From Paenarthrobacter aurescens TC1 (lineage in GTDB: Bacteria; Actinomycetota; Actinomycetes; Actinomycetales; Micrococcaceae), in NCBI GenBank assembly GCA_000014925.1, contig CP000474.1, positions 3,534,001-3,598,000 of the forward strand: 64,000 nucleotides of DNA. The letters are read 5' to 3'. The translations under genes and the position numbers were made by a program. How positions within the stretch are numbered: position 1 is the stretch's first letter; each line of letters opens with the position of its first letter. Shown one piece after another: positions 52,032 to 61,161 of the stretch. The notes beneath the pieces were generated by a model. It searched no databases, had not been told where the DNA came from, and saw nothing but the letters and a program-made list of their open reading frames with translations.

Positions 52032-53495
52032 TTAGCTGAACAGCTCGCTCTTGGGCTCGTTGTTCTTGACCTTCTGCCATCCGAGCCACAGCACCAGGGC
52101 GAAGAACGGAATGGTGGCGAGGGTCCACAGGCCAAGCAGGAAGACCTCGCCGGTTTCCTTGTCCGTCATGGAGTCGAAACCGATCAGCACGGTGATGGCC
52201 AGCAAAGCGATGAGGCCCAACCAGCTGGTCCACGGTGAACCGGGCATCGGCAGGCTGGAGACGTTGCCGCGCTTCTTCCGCAGGGCAATTTGGCTCGCGA
52301 AGATGGAGCCCCACGTGAAGATCACGCCGATGGATGCGGTGTTCAGCGCGAGGTCGAACGCGTGCGAGCCACCCAGCCAGATGTTGAGCAGGATGCCTAC
52401 AAGGTAGACGCCACCGATCGCCAGGATGGCCGCGTACGGCACGTGGCGTGTGGACATCTTGGTGAGCCACTGCGGTGCGTGGCCGTTGTTGGCCATGGTG
52501 CGGAAGATGCGGCCGATCGAGTACAGGCCCGAGTTGCAGGACGACAGCGCGGCGGTGATGACGATCATGTTCATGACATCGCCCATCCAGCCAAGGCCCA
52601 TCTGGCCGAACACGGTAACGAACGGCGAGGTGCCGGCCACGTACTGGTCGGACGGCAGCAGCATCGCGAGCAGCGTCACCGAACCGACGTAGAAGACAAC
52701 AATACGGACCACGACGGCGCGGATCGCCTTGGGAACTTCGCGTTCCGGGTTTTCCATCTCACCAGCGGTAATGCCGACGAGCTCGATGGCGTTGTAAGCG
52801 AAGATCACGGCGTTGAGGACCAGGATCATCACCAGGCCGCCCTTGGGGAACATGCCGCCGTCTTCGTGGAAGAGGTTTGCGACGGACGCGTTGCCCTCGC
52901 CCACCCTGGCGTTGGTGACAACCATGAACGTGCCAACGGCCAGGAAGATCACGATGGCCGCGACCTTGAGGCAGGAGGCCCAAAATTCGAATTCGCCGAA
53001 CGCCTTGACGCTGAACAGGTTCACGGCCACCAGCAGCACCAGCGCTGCGATGGCGGACAGTTCAATGGGCACGTTGGGGAAGAAGAACTGGAAGTACAGG
53101 CCGATTGCAATGAGTTCGGCAATGCCGGTCATGGCCCAGTTGATGAAGTACATCCACCCGGAGAGGAAAGCGCCCTTCTTGCCGAACATCTCGCCGGCGT
53201 AGCTCACGAAGGAGCCGGAGGTTTGGCGGTACATGATGAGCTCGCCGAGGGCGCGCATCAGCAGGTAAGCGATGACGCCGGCAATGGCGTAGGAGAAGAT
53301 CAGGGCCGGGCCGGTGGAGGCGAGGCGGCCACCGGCGCCCATGAACAGGCCGACGCCGATTGCGCCACCCATGGCGATCATGGTGACGTGGCGGCGGCTC
53401 AGGGTCTTCTGATATCCCTCGGCGCTGAGGTTGGAGTCCGAGGCTGCGGATGAGGCCTTGGGGCTCTGGAGATCTGTGGGAGTACTTTGCGGCAC
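52032..53495 (-). CDS. Amino acid permease, APC superfamily (AAT/GabP-like)
   Basis: Membrane transporter of 487 residues with 12 predicted helices. The opening SRRHVTMIAMGGAIGVGLFMGAG (about residues 33-55) is the APC signature, followed by YRQTSGSFVSYAGEMFGKKGAF. In form it resembles the LysP/GabP/AnsP subfamily. Substrate cannot be read from sequence. The GTG at 53495 has AAGGA 6 bases upstream. It lies downstream of nirBD on the same strand, with a gap that would hold its own promoter. Confidence 0.9.
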   Translation of the reverse strand: MPQSTPTDLQSPKASSAASDSNLSAEGYQKTLSRRHVTMIAMGGAIGVGLFMGAGGRLASTGPALIFSYAIAGVIAYLLMRALGELIMYRQTSGSFVSYAGEMFGKKGAFLSGWMYFINWAMTGIAELIAIGLYFQFFFPNVPIELSAIAALVLLVAVNLFSVKAFGEFEFWASCLKVAAIVIFLAVGTFMVVTNARVGEGNASVANLFHEDGGMFPKGGLVMILVLNAVIFAYNAIELVGITAGEMENPEREVPKAIRAVVVRIVVFYVGSVTLLAMLLPSDQYVAGTSPFVTVFGQMGLGWMGDVMNMIVITAALSSCNSGLYSIGRIFRTMANNGHAPQWLTKMSTRHVPYAAILAIGGVYLVGILLNIWLGGSHAFDLALNTASIGVIFTWGSIFASQIALRKKRGNVSSLPMPGSPWTSWLGLIALLAITVLIGFDSMTDKETGEVFLLGLWTLATIPFFALVLWLGWQKVKNNEPKSELFS

Positions 53496-53711
53496 AGCTG
53501 TTCCTTGTGGGTTGGGGTGTTGCTGTAGGTGTTACGCCAGTGCCGGAACACGGGCGGCTTTGGCACACATAATTCGAGCTTTTCCTCGTTTGAGGGTTCG
53601 AAGTGTGACAAAGAACGCAGAACGCCGAAGCTTCGCGCAACCCGTCTATCTTACGGGATTAACCACAATGCCCGTGACGCAGGCAACAAGGGGGCTGTAG
53701 ATAACCGCTGT

Positions 53712-54047
53712 TCAGTCATGCGTCAGCACGATGTTCCCGGCCTCATCTGCGAAGACTTTGTAGGAACGCAAAGATTTCTCCCCCGTGGTGGAACAACCTG
53801 TCATCAGCTCGAAGGCGTGCTGATGGAGGGGACAGATGACCACGTTATGGTCGATGGTTCCGTCAGCGATCGGGCCGCCTTTGTGGGGGCAGACGCCCCC
53901 GACGGCGCGCAGCGTGCCGTCCCGTAACCGGAACACCGCAACCTGCTCGCCACCAACTCCGTAGGCCCGGCCCTCGCCGAAGGGAATTTGGTCAACGGAC
54001 CCCAAGACCGTATTCGCTTCGATTGCCGGAACGGACTGGGCGCTCAT
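53712..54047 (-). CDS. nirD: Nitrite reductase small subunit NirD
   Basis: Rieske-type protein of 111 residues. The 2Fe-2S motifs are CPHKGGPIADG and CPLHQHAFELMTG (C-x-H and C-x2-H). It pairs with NirB in NADH-dependent nitrite reduction to ammonium. The ATG overlaps the nirB stop by four bases (ATGA). Confidence 0.93.
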   Translation of the reverse strand: MSAQSVPAIEANTVLGSVDQIPFGEGRAYGVGGEQVAVFRLRDGTLRAVGGVCPHKGGPIADGTIDHNVVICPLHQHAFELMTGCSTTGEKSLRSYKVFADEAGNIVLTHD

Positions 54048-56524
54048 CGGACCGGCACCTGCGGGAGGACGGTCAACGGCAAGGAAGTCCGGAACTGACC
54101 GGGCGTCAGCGGATCATCCCGTTCGCTCCAGGGATCCACGTAGCTGTCCACGGACGCCTGCATGGCGGCGTCCAATTGGGCGGCGATCCCTTCGGAGTCG
54201 TCCAGAATGACGCTGCGAATATGGTCGATGCCTACCCGCGGAACAAACGAGTAACTCCGCTCCAGCCAGTTGGCGTTTTCCCTGTAGTACTGCATGAACC
54301 GGCCCGCCAAGAGTGTGACCTCTTCCGGTGTATCCACGGTAACCAGTAGGTCGCCTTTCCGGATGTGGGCGCCGGCCGCTCCCCCTATATAGATCTCCCA
54401 GCGTCCGCCTTCCACAGCCACCACCCCGACGTCTTTCACCAAGGACTCGGCGCAATTGCGTGGACACCCGGAGACCGCGAGCTTCAGCTTGGCAGGCGCT
54501 TCGATTCCTTGGAAACGGGACTCCAAAGAGATGCCCAGACCGGTGGAGTCACCTGTCCCAAACCGGCAATAGTCCTTGCCAACACAGGTTTTGACGGTGC
54601 GAAAGCTCTTTCCGTAGGCGTATCCGGACGGCATGTCCAGGTCAGCCCAGACCTGTGGCAGGTCCTCTTTCGGGACTCCCAAAAGGTCAATCCGTTGACC
54701 GCCGGTCAGCTTGATCATGGGAATGCTGTGTTTCTCCGCGACGTCGGCAATCCTCCGGAGCTGTTGAACAGACGTCACCCCGCCTTTCATCTGTGGGACC
54801 ACGGAGAATGTGCCGTCGCGCTGGATGTTGGCGTGCACGCGGTCGTTGATGAACCGGGCGTCGCGTTCATCGATGTACAGATCGGCCAACATCATTTTCA
54901 TAAGCGAAGCCAGCGCCATCTTGGATTTGGCATCCTCAACACTGCCCGGGGCGAGCGCCGCAAACACCTGGGAAACGGATCGCAGCCCGCGTGCCCGGAT
55001 CTCGGCCATCAAAGCAGGCTTGTCCAAAGGAATACCGGGAACGTAGTAGCCCGCGGCCAAGTCTTCCTCCACAGCCCCGCCTGCGGCCCACTCCACCACC
55101 TGCGTGACCATGAGCTTGCACGAGCCGCAGCCTTTACCGGCCCGGGTAGCATCCATGGCCGCGGACACCGAAGCGCACCCGCCACGCACCGCCGCAACGA
55201 GCGCCCCCTTGGAAACCCCGTTGCAGTTGCAGACCTGTGCGCTGTCCGCGAGTTCGGCCACACTTTCTTCTTCACCCGGCGAACCGAGATCGAACATCAG
55301 CGAGAGCCGCTCCTCCGGAAGGGGCAACCCCTGATCGAAAGCTTGGGTCAGGTAAGCCACCTTGCGGTGATCGCCCAGCAGGGTGGCGCCCACCATTTTG
55401 TTGTCCCGGATGACGATGGACTTGAACACACCCCGGCCGGGTTCCGAGAACACGATGTGCTCGTCCGTGTCCCGTTCAGGACCGGAAAGGCCCATTGAAG
55501 CGACATCGACGCCGGCTACCTTCAGTTTGGTGGCGGTCCTGGAACCCAGATACACCGAAGACCGATCCATCCCCGTGACCTGGTCTGCCAGTACGGCGGC
55601 CTGCTCCCAGAGGGGCGCCACCAGTCCGTACACCTCACCGCGGTGTTGGACGCACTCCCCTACTGCGTAGATGTCATCTTCATCCATGACGCGCAGTTGG
55701 TCGTCCACCACAATGCCGCGCTCCACTGCCAACCCACTCACAACGGCGACATCAACGTTGGGTCTGATGCCTGCGGTGACCACCACCATGTTGCAGTCAA
55801 TCTCAGTGTCGTCGCGCAGCCGAACCCCACTCAGCTGGTCTGAACCGAGGATCGCCGTGGTCCGGCTTCCTGTGTGCACCTCGATGCCCAGCGCCTCGAC
55901 GCTTCGCCGCAGTATTGCACCGCCGTCGGGCCCTAACTGGGCGTTCATGAGGTGACCGCCTGAGTGGACAACAGCAACGTCCAGGCCGTTGGCCTGCAGG
56001 CCGTGGGCCGCTTCCAGTCCCAGCAAGCCGCCGCCAATCACCACTGCCTTGCGCCGGTGATCGTGGTGGGCCTCGTGGTGGGCGAACTGAATCATTTTCC
56101 GGGTATCGTCCAATGTCCTGAACGTGAAGACACCGTGCCTGACCGCGCCGCTGGGTGCGTAGACACCGCCCATGGGTGGCAGGTGTGAGCGGCTGCCGGT
56201 CGCGATGATCAGGACGTCGTACGGCTCCACGCGACCGTCGGCGGCGAAGACGTGCTTGCTGAACTTGTCGATGCGATCCACCCGGACACCCGCGTGCAAG
56301 GTGATGTTGTTCTCCCTGTACCAGGGCAGCGCATTGAGGAAGATGTCCGCATCGCTTTCCTCGCCGGACAGCACATGGCTGAGCATGATCCGGTTGTAGT
56401 TCCCATACGGTTCATCGCCAAACATGGTGATGTCGAAGACGTCGGCACCGCCCCTTGCCAGGATTTCCTCAACAGCCCGGGCACCGGCCATCCCGTTTCC
56501 GATCACCACCAGCCGCCGGCGCAT
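54044..56524 (-). CDS. nirB: Nitrite reductase large subunit NirB (NADH, assimilatory)
   Basis: Siroheme enzyme of 826 residues. The FAD/NAD reductase domain starts VVIGNGMAGARAVEEIL and has GGGLLGLEAAHGLQ. A BFD-like 2Fe-2S domain follows (CNCNGVSKGALVAAV, CGSC at its end). The reductase part has the siroheme/4Fe-4S ligands as CVGKDYC and CPRNC (about 640-690). The start overlaps the stop of the small upstream gene (TAATG-type). It reduces nitrite to ammonium with NirD; no nitrate reductase is in the window. Confidence 0.95.
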   Translation of the reverse strand: MRRRLVVIGNGMAGARAVEEILARGGADVFDITMFGDEPYGNYNRIMLSHVLSGEESDADIFLNALPWYRENNITLHAGVRVDRIDKFSKHVFAADGRVEPYDVLIIATGSRSHLPPMGGVYAPSGAVRHGVFTFRTLDDTRKMIQFAHHEAHHDHRRKAVVIGGGLLGLEAAHGLQANGLDVAVVHSGGHLMNAQLGPDGGAILRRSVEALGIEVHTGSRTTAILGSDQLSGVRLRDDTEIDCNMVVVTAGIRPNVDVAVVSGLAVERGIVVDDQLRVMDEDDIYAVGECVQHRGEVYGLVAPLWEQAAVLADQVTGMDRSSVYLGSRTATKLKVAGVDVASMGLSGPERDTDEHIVFSEPGRGVFKSIVIRDNKMVGATLLGDHRKVAYLTQAFDQGLPLPEERLSLMFDLGSPGEEESVAELADSAQVCNCNGVSKGALVAAVRGGCASVSAAMDATRAGKGCGSCKLMVTQVVEWAAGGAVEEDLAAGYYVPGIPLDKPALMAEIRARGLRSVSQVFAALAPGSVEDAKSKMALASLMKMMLADLYIDERDARFINDRVHANIQRDGTFSVVPQMKGGVTSVQQLRRIADVAEKHSIPMIKLTGGQRIDLLGVPKEDLPQVWADLDMPSGYAYGKSFRTVKTCVGKDYCRFGTGDSTGLGISLESRFQGIEAPAKLKLAVSGCPRNCAESLVKDVGVVAVEGGRWEIYIGGAAGAHIRKGDLLVTVDTPEEVTLLAGRFMQYYRENANWLERSYSFVPRVGIDHIRSVILDDSEGIAAQLDAAMQASVDSYVDPWSERDDPLTPGQFRTSLPLTVLPQVPVR

Positions 56525-56871
56525 CAGTGCTCCACCATCCCGAGATCCACCACAACGGAACCTCTCACGCCGGCGGGCGCAACGATGAACAGCTCAATCA
56601 TGGAACCTCCATCGATGTCTTCCACCACCCTCAGCGGAACGTGCACATCGCTTTTGGCCCCGATGGGGAAGTAGCGCATGGGGACGCCGTCGCGCATGAG
56701 GACCACGGTGATGATTTCGGGGCTGGAGTTGCCGCCGCGGAAGTACAGCGTCTGGTTCACGACGCCGTCCGGGACAAAGTGCGCCAGCTCGCTGTGGAGG
56801 GGGACCGGCTTTTCCATGCCGATGCCTTCGAAGGGGTAGATGCCCTGGAGGAAGAGGTTCTTGGCGATCAC
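56524..56871 (-). CDS. Small conserved protein encoded before nirB
   Basis: Protein of 115 residues. It contains KNLFLQGIYPFEGIGMEKPVPL, then FRGGNSSPEIITVVLMRDG, RYFPIGAKSDVHVPLRVVED and VVDLGMVEH, which is a compact beta-rich layout. I recall related proteins next to assimilatory nitrite reductase in other actinobacteria, but no function is known to me. The GTG at 56871 was preferred because AAAGGA lies 6 bases upstream; a longer ORF starts at 56970. The stop overlaps nirB, so it is cotranslated with it. It may assist cofactor loading, regulation or nitrite supply. Confidence 0.65.
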   Translation of the reverse strand: MIAKNLFLQGIYPFEGIGMEKPVPLHSELAHFVPDGVVNQTLYFRGGNSSPEIITVVLMRDGVPMRYFPIGAKSDVHVPLRVVEDIDGGSMIELFIVAPAGVRGSVVVDLGMVEH

Positions 56872-57033
56872 GGAAGTTCCTTTCGGCCGGCTTCCTTCCA
56901 TGGTGCTCCGGCCGTGTTTCAGGACACTCGATGCCACGTTTCCGCTTGCAGGACAGGGGGTAACGATCACTTTGCAGGCGGCTCACCACGGCCGCTCGCA
57001 AACAGCCGCTCGCCAGCTACAGCCGCTCGCCCG

Positions 57034-58716
57034 CTACAGCAGTTCGCCGCCCTGCATCCCGTACCTGACCCAGTGTCCGCCCGCCCCGACCGGACCATTG
57101 CGGTGTTCGCCTGCGACGTCGGCACGCGCGCAGCGGTCAAACCATTCCCCCAGCGCGCGGTCGTGGCTCACGATCACCAGAGTCCCCGCAAATACAGCGA
57201 GCGCTGCCTCCAGCTGCTCCACCAGCACTGGTGCCAAGTGATTCGTGGGCTCATCCACGATCATGGTGTCGTACCCGCCTAGAAGGAGGCGGGCCATGGC
57301 GAGCCGGCGCTGTTGCCCGGCTGAGAGACCTCCCACGGGAACATGGAATTCAGCGGGCCGGAACAGGCCCAGCCGCAGCAAGCCCTCAGCATGTTCGTCG
57401 ATGTTTCCGCCCAGCCCCGCAGCGAACGCCGGAAGCAGGCGCAGCCCCGGCCGGGCCGGCACCTCCAGTTCCTGCTGCAGGTAACCCACGTTGCCGTTCA
57501 CTGTGACGGTCCCGGTGGTTGGCTCGAGTGTTCCGGCAAGGATGGACAGCAGCGTGGACTTACCGGCCCCGTTGGGCCCGGTGATGAGCACTTTTTGTCC
57601 GGCTTCCACCCTGAGGTGGGTGGGCTGGAGCCGCCCGGGAGAGCTGACGCCGCGGGCCTCCAGCGCGGGTTCGGAAACGGCCAGAGCCGCCGCCCGAAGC
57701 GGTGCTGCCAGTTTCAGTGGCACAGGCGGCCTGTCCACTGGGTTCTCCTCGAGCCTGCGGAGCCGTTCCTGGGCGTTGCGGACTTTGCTTGCTGCCGCGC
57801 TCTGCCACGTGCCTGTTTTGAAGCCGAAGGCCATCTTGTCGTTGTCGCGCTTGCGGCCGTAGCCCATGCCGTCCGCAACTGTGGCGGCTTGGAGGCGTTC
57901 GGCGGCCATGGCGTCCAGCCACTGCTCGTACTCCTGGACCCACCGGGCGCGTTCTGCCGCTTTCTCCCGGAGGTAGCCTTCGTATCCGTTCCCGTAGCGG
58001 TTCACGGACCGTCGGTCAGCGTCCACTTCGATGATGGTGGTGGCCACTTTCCGCAGCAGGACACGGTCGTGGGAGACCACCACCACGGTTCCGCGGTGCG
58101 CAGCCAGCCGCGATTCGAGCCAGGCGGTGCCGTTGGCATCCAGGTGGTTGGTGGGCTCATCCAGGAGCAACGCTTCGGCCGGGTCTGCCAGCAAGCAGGC
58201 GAGGGCTACCCGCTCCTGCTCGCCGCCGGACAGGGATCCAAGCGTTCGACGGCGGTCCAAGCCTCCCAGCCCCAGCTTGTCCAGCGCTGCTTCAACCCGG
58301 GACTCGGCGGCGTAGCTTTCTCGGAGCTGGTATTCCGTTTGAAGGCTTCCGTAGAGCTCCAGTTCCTCGGAGTCAGCATCGGCGAGGCCGGTTTCGAGGT
58401 CCAGGATGCGCGCCTCCAAGGAACGCAGCGAAGCCAAGGAAGTGTCGATGGCATCGCCTACGGTCAGCGACTCAGCGAGTCCATGGGTTTGCGCGAGGTA
58501 ACCCACGCGGTAGCCGGGGTTACCGGACAGACCTGCCGTGCCGTCGTCGGGCGTTTCAACGCCCGCCATGAGCCGGAGCAGGGTGGATTTGCCTGCGCCG
58601 TTTTCGCCGACGATTGCCACGTGTTCGCCGTGGTGAATCGTCAGGTCTACGGCGTGGAGAAGTTCGCGGTCCCCGTAGCCGTGGGAAACGCCGGAAAGGT
58701 GAAGGTGGTCAGTCAA
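57034..58716 (-). CDS. ABC-F family ATPase (ribosome-associated, possible antibiotic-resistance type)
   Basis: Soluble protein of 560 residues with two ATPase domains and no membrane segment. Walker A motifs are GENGAGKSTLL and GPNGAGKSTLL; the signature motifs are LSGGEQERVALA and LSAGQQRRLAMA; Walker B motifs are LLLDEPTNHLD and MIVDEPTNHLA. A linker of about 90 residues follows the first domain (YLREKAAERARWVQEYEQW). The fold belongs to the ABC-F group that acts on ribosomes. The TTG at 58716 was chosen for a GAGGAT site upstream; another TTG is at 58731. It is divergent from the RHH gene by about 200 bases. Confidence 0.88.
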   Translation of the reverse strand: MTDHLHLSGVSHGYGDRELLHAVDLTIHHGEHVAIVGENGAGKSTLLRLMAGVETPDDGTAGLSGNPGYRVGYLAQTHGLAESLTVGDAIDTSLASLRSLEARILDLETGLADADSEELELYGSLQTEYQLRESYAAESRVEAALDKLGLGGLDRRRTLGSLSGGEQERVALACLLADPAEALLLDEPTNHLDANGTAWLESRLAAHRGTVVVVSHDRVLLRKVATTIIEVDADRRSVNRYGNGYEGYLREKAAERARWVQEYEQWLDAMAAERLQAATVADGMGYGRKRDNDKMAFGFKTGTWQSAAASKVRNAQERLRRLEENPVDRPPVPLKLAAPLRAAALAVSEPALEARGVSSPGRLQPTHLRVEAGQKVLITGPNGAGKSTLLSILAGTLEPTTGTVTVNGNVGYLQQELEVPARPGLRLLPAFAAGLGGNIDEHAEGLLRLGLFRPAEFHVPVGGLSAGQQRRLAMARLLLGGYDTMIVDEPTNHLAPVLVEQLEAALAVFAGTLVIVSHDRALGEWFDRCARADVAGEHRNGPVGAGGHWVRYGMQGGELL

Positions 58717-58918
58717 GAGGGATCCTCGCAAGTCCGCAGTGGATGGCAGAAAGCCGTGTGGGTACTGGGGATGCAGCCGGGAAGAGGGGCTGCGCTCAAG
58801 ACTTCATCGCTCAAGACTGCCCGGCAAAAAGGACCGCGTGAACCCGAGACACCAGTGCTGGTGCCATTCAGCACAAAAAAGCATTGATGTGACACCAGCG
58901 TGGCGTCATAATGGTGTC
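58717..58918. promoter_or_regulatory. Divergent promoter region, RHH gene side with operator and leaderless promoter
   Basis: Plus strand: TTGATG (58884-58889), a 17-base spacer, CATAAT (58907-58912), and the RHH ATG 6 bases on (58919), so a leaderless transcript is predicted. TGACACCA (58890-58897), TGGCGTCA (58901-58908) and TGGTGTCA (58912-58919) surround it as one direct and two inverted half-sites. The other half of the region is the leader of the ABC-F gene, which holds only a short hairpin near 58850-58866 and no clear gene. Confidence 0.65.
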
Positions 58919-59425
58919 ATGCAGCTGAACCAGTACGTATCCTCAGTCCAACACCAGCTGGACACCGCCGCCGAAGCAGGAGGGCCGGAAGCCCGCGCCC
59001 TCAGCGAACGCCTGACGGCAGGCCTCGAAGCCACCGTCAGGCTGGTCCTCTTGGAGGCGCTCTCGGAGGCCGCAAGCGAGATCACGCTGGAACTCGCTCC
59101 CGGCTCGGTGGAGCTCAGGCTCCGCGGCCGCGACCCCGAGTTCGTGGTGAGCAGCCCGCAGGGTGGGGACTTCGAGGCAGTCAACGAGCGCACGGCACGC
59201 ACCGTAGCGGCCGAGGATCTCGACGGCGCCAGCACCTCACGCACCACGCTCCGGCTTCCCGACTATCTCAAGCAGCAAGTCGAAGAAGCAGCCAGCCAGG
59301 ACGGCCTCTCCGTGAACTCATGGCTGGTCCGGGCCGTCGGCGAGGCGCTCAACGGCGGCCACTCGAGCAAACGCAGCTCCCTCCGCGAACCCGGCGAGCA
59401 GAACTTCACAGGATGGGCACGCTAA
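58919..59425 (+). CDS. Ribbon-helix-helix DNA-binding protein, probable autorepressor
   Basis: Protein of 168 residues. The C-terminal half has the RHH-like TTLRLPDYLKQQVEEAASQDGLSVNSWLVRAVGEAL, the form used by HicB/Arc-type repressors. The N-terminal half (VRLVLLEALSEAASEITLEL and later ELRLRGRDPEFVV) is a separate domain of unknown type. The start is leaderless by promoter position, with the operator half-sites overlapping it. The stop overlaps the DUF4097-like gene (TAATG), so the two are coupled, in an antitoxin-like gene order without any toxin signature. Confidence 0.75.
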   Translation: MQLNQYVSSVQHQLDTAAEAGGPEARALSERLTAGLEATVRLVLLEALSEAASEITLELAPGSVELRLRGRDPEFVVSSPQGGDFEAVNERTARTVAAEDLDGASTSRTTLRLPDYLKQQVEEAASQDGLSVNSWLVRAVGEALNGGHSSKRSSLREPGEQNFTGWAR

Positions 59426-60288
59426 TGGCAACCTTCCAGACTCCCCAGCCAATCGCCGTCGTGGTTGATGTTTCTGTCCGCGCCGATATCTGGATCGTGG
59501 CCGGTGACCGCAAGGACACCGAGGTCACTATCCGCCCCCGCAAGCCCAAGCGAAGCCTGGACGTCAGAATGGCTGAGCAGACCACGGTGGACTACACGGA
59601 CGGCCGCTTGCAGGTCAGGCTTCACCCCCCATTCCGCCACACCTGGTTCAGCGACGGCGGCGCCGTGGAGGTCACCGTGGAAGTTCCCGTAGGCAGCAGC
59701 CTGGAATTGAAGTCGGGAATGGGCGATCTCCGCTGCGAAGGCGAATTCAGCACCGCCGACCTGAAGACCGACTTGGGTCACATCCGCATCGATTACTGCG
59801 GCGAGCTCCGTGCCCACACAGACATGGGCGACGTCACTGTGGAGCGCGCCTCGGGCAGGTCCCGGATCAAGACCGGCTCCGGCAAGATCCGCATCCGGGA
59901 CATTGACGGAGTTGCCACCGTAAAAAACGGCAACGGCAGCACCTACATCTCGCAGGCTTCCGGTGAGCTCAGCGTTAGCGCAGCCAACGGCGACGTCTCC
60001 CTTGAACGGGCTGGCCTGTCCACTACCGTCAAAGCATCCAACGGTGACATCACCGTGGGCGAAGTGGCCGCCGGTAGCCTCACTGTCCAGACCGCCGCGG
60101 GGACGCTCGCCGTCGGCGTACGTGAAGGCACCGCCGCCTGGCTGGACCTCAGCACCAAGTACGGACGCGTGCGCAATACCCTCGAACCCACCGGCGGACC
60201 CGGTGAAAGCACGGACACGGTGGAAATCCGCGCACGCAACGCCTATGGCGACATCACTGTGAAGCGCTCACCCGTCAGCGTACGGTAG
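59425..60288 (+). CDS. DUF4097-like beta-solenoid protein
   Basis: Protein of 287 residues. The body is a run of short beta repeats (SGMGDLRCEGEFSTADLKTDLG, GSGKIRIRDIDGVATVKNGNG, ASNGDITVGEVAAGSLTVQTA, NAYGDITVKRSP) typical of DUF4097/adhesin-like beta helices. There is no signal peptide in the chosen start; a preceding ATG at 59413 would add only four residues. The family is usually intracellular or membrane-associated of unknown role. It is coupled to the RHH protein gene. Confidence 0.75.
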   Translation: MATFQTPQPIAVVVDVSVRADIWIVAGDRKDTEVTIRPRKPKRSLDVRMAEQTTVDYTDGRLQVRLHPPFRHTWFSDGGAVEVTVEVPVGSSLELKSGMGDLRCEGEFSTADLKTDLGHIRIDYCGELRAHTDMGDVTVERASGRSRIKTGSGKIRIRDIDGVATVKNGNGSTYISQASGELSVSAANGDVSLERAGLSTTVKASNGDITVGEVAAGSLTVQTAAGTLAVGVREGTAAWLDLSTKYGRVRNTLEPTGGPGESTDTVEIRARNAYGDITVKRSPVSVR

Positions 60289-60294
60289 CGGTCG

Positions 60295-61158
60295 CTACAC
60301 CGTGGCGACGGCCCGCTTCCGGCGGGCCTTCGCCAGCCGCGTACCGATGAGCCCCTGCCGTGGGCTGAACAAATACACGACGGCGAACACCACGCCTTGA
60401 GTGAGCACCACCATGGCCCCCGACGCCGTGTCCAGGTAATAACTGAGGTAGATGCCGGCGACGGAGCACACCACCGAGATCACGGGCGCAATCACCAGCA
60501 TCCGGGAAAAACGGTCGGTCAGCAGGTAGGCCGTGGCACCCGGGATGATCAGCATGGCCACCACCAACACCACACCCACGGTCTGCAGGGCTACCACGGA
60601 GGTCAGCGCCAGCAGGCCCAGGAGCAGGGCGCCCAGCCGTTTGGGTGACAAGCCGATGGCGTGGGCGTGCGTGGGGTCAAACGCGTAGAGCGTGAGGTCG
60701 CGTCGTTTGAGGATCAGGATCGCAAACGCCACGACGCCCAGGACCACCACCTGGATGAGGTCCGGGATGCTGACGCCCAGCAGGTTCCCGAAGATGATGT
60801 GGTTCAAGTCAGTCTGGCTCGGGGTCACGGAGATCAGCACCAGGCCCAGCGCGAACAGCGAGGTGAACACGATGCCGATCGCCGCGTCTTCCTTCACGCG
60901 GCTGGTATTCCGTACCACCCCGATCAACGTCACCGCGATCAGCGCGAACACCAACGCACCCAGCGCGAAGGGCGCACCCACGATGTACGCGAGGACGACG
61001 CCGGGAAGCACCGCGTGCGAGACGGCGTCGCCCATGAGGGACCAGCCGATCAGGACGAGCCAGCAGCTCAGGACCGCGCAGACCACGGCGGCGATGGCCG
61101 TAGTTGCAAGCGCCCGGACCATGAAGTCGTAGCTGAGAGGTTCAAGGAGGAATTCCAC
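60295..61158 (-). CDS. Manganese/metal ABC transporter permease
   Basis: Inner-membrane permease of 287 residues of the ABC-3 type, with eight or nine helices. Landmarks are LIGWSLMGDAVSHAVLPGVVLAYI and a later GVVLVVAMLIIPGATAYLLTDR. The last 20 residues are a basic tail. It lies 3 bases after the ATPase gene. It belongs to one operon of SBP, ATPase and permease. Its stop is 6 bases from the stop of the convergent DUF4097-like gene. Confidence 0.9.
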   Translation of the reverse strand: MEFLLEPLSYDFMVRALATTAIAAVVCAVLSCWLVLIGWSLMGDAVSHAVLPGVVLAYIVGAPFALGALVFALIAVTLIGVVRNTSRVKEDAAIGIVFTSLFALGLVLISVTPSQTDLNHIIFGNLLGVSIPDLIQVVVLGVVAFAILILKRRDLTLYAFDPTHAHAIGLSPKRLGALLLGLLALTSVVALQTVGVVLVVAMLIIPGATAYLLTDRFSRMLVIAPVISVVCSVAGIYLSYYLDTASGAMVVLTQGVVFAVVYLFSPRQGLIGTRLAKARRKRAVATV

Positions 61159-61161
61159 GGC

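Noticed and set aside
51573..52135. Overlapping ORFs in the 73-bp repeat region
   Set aside because: They repeat the same peptide in each copy and have no ribosome site or conserved domain.
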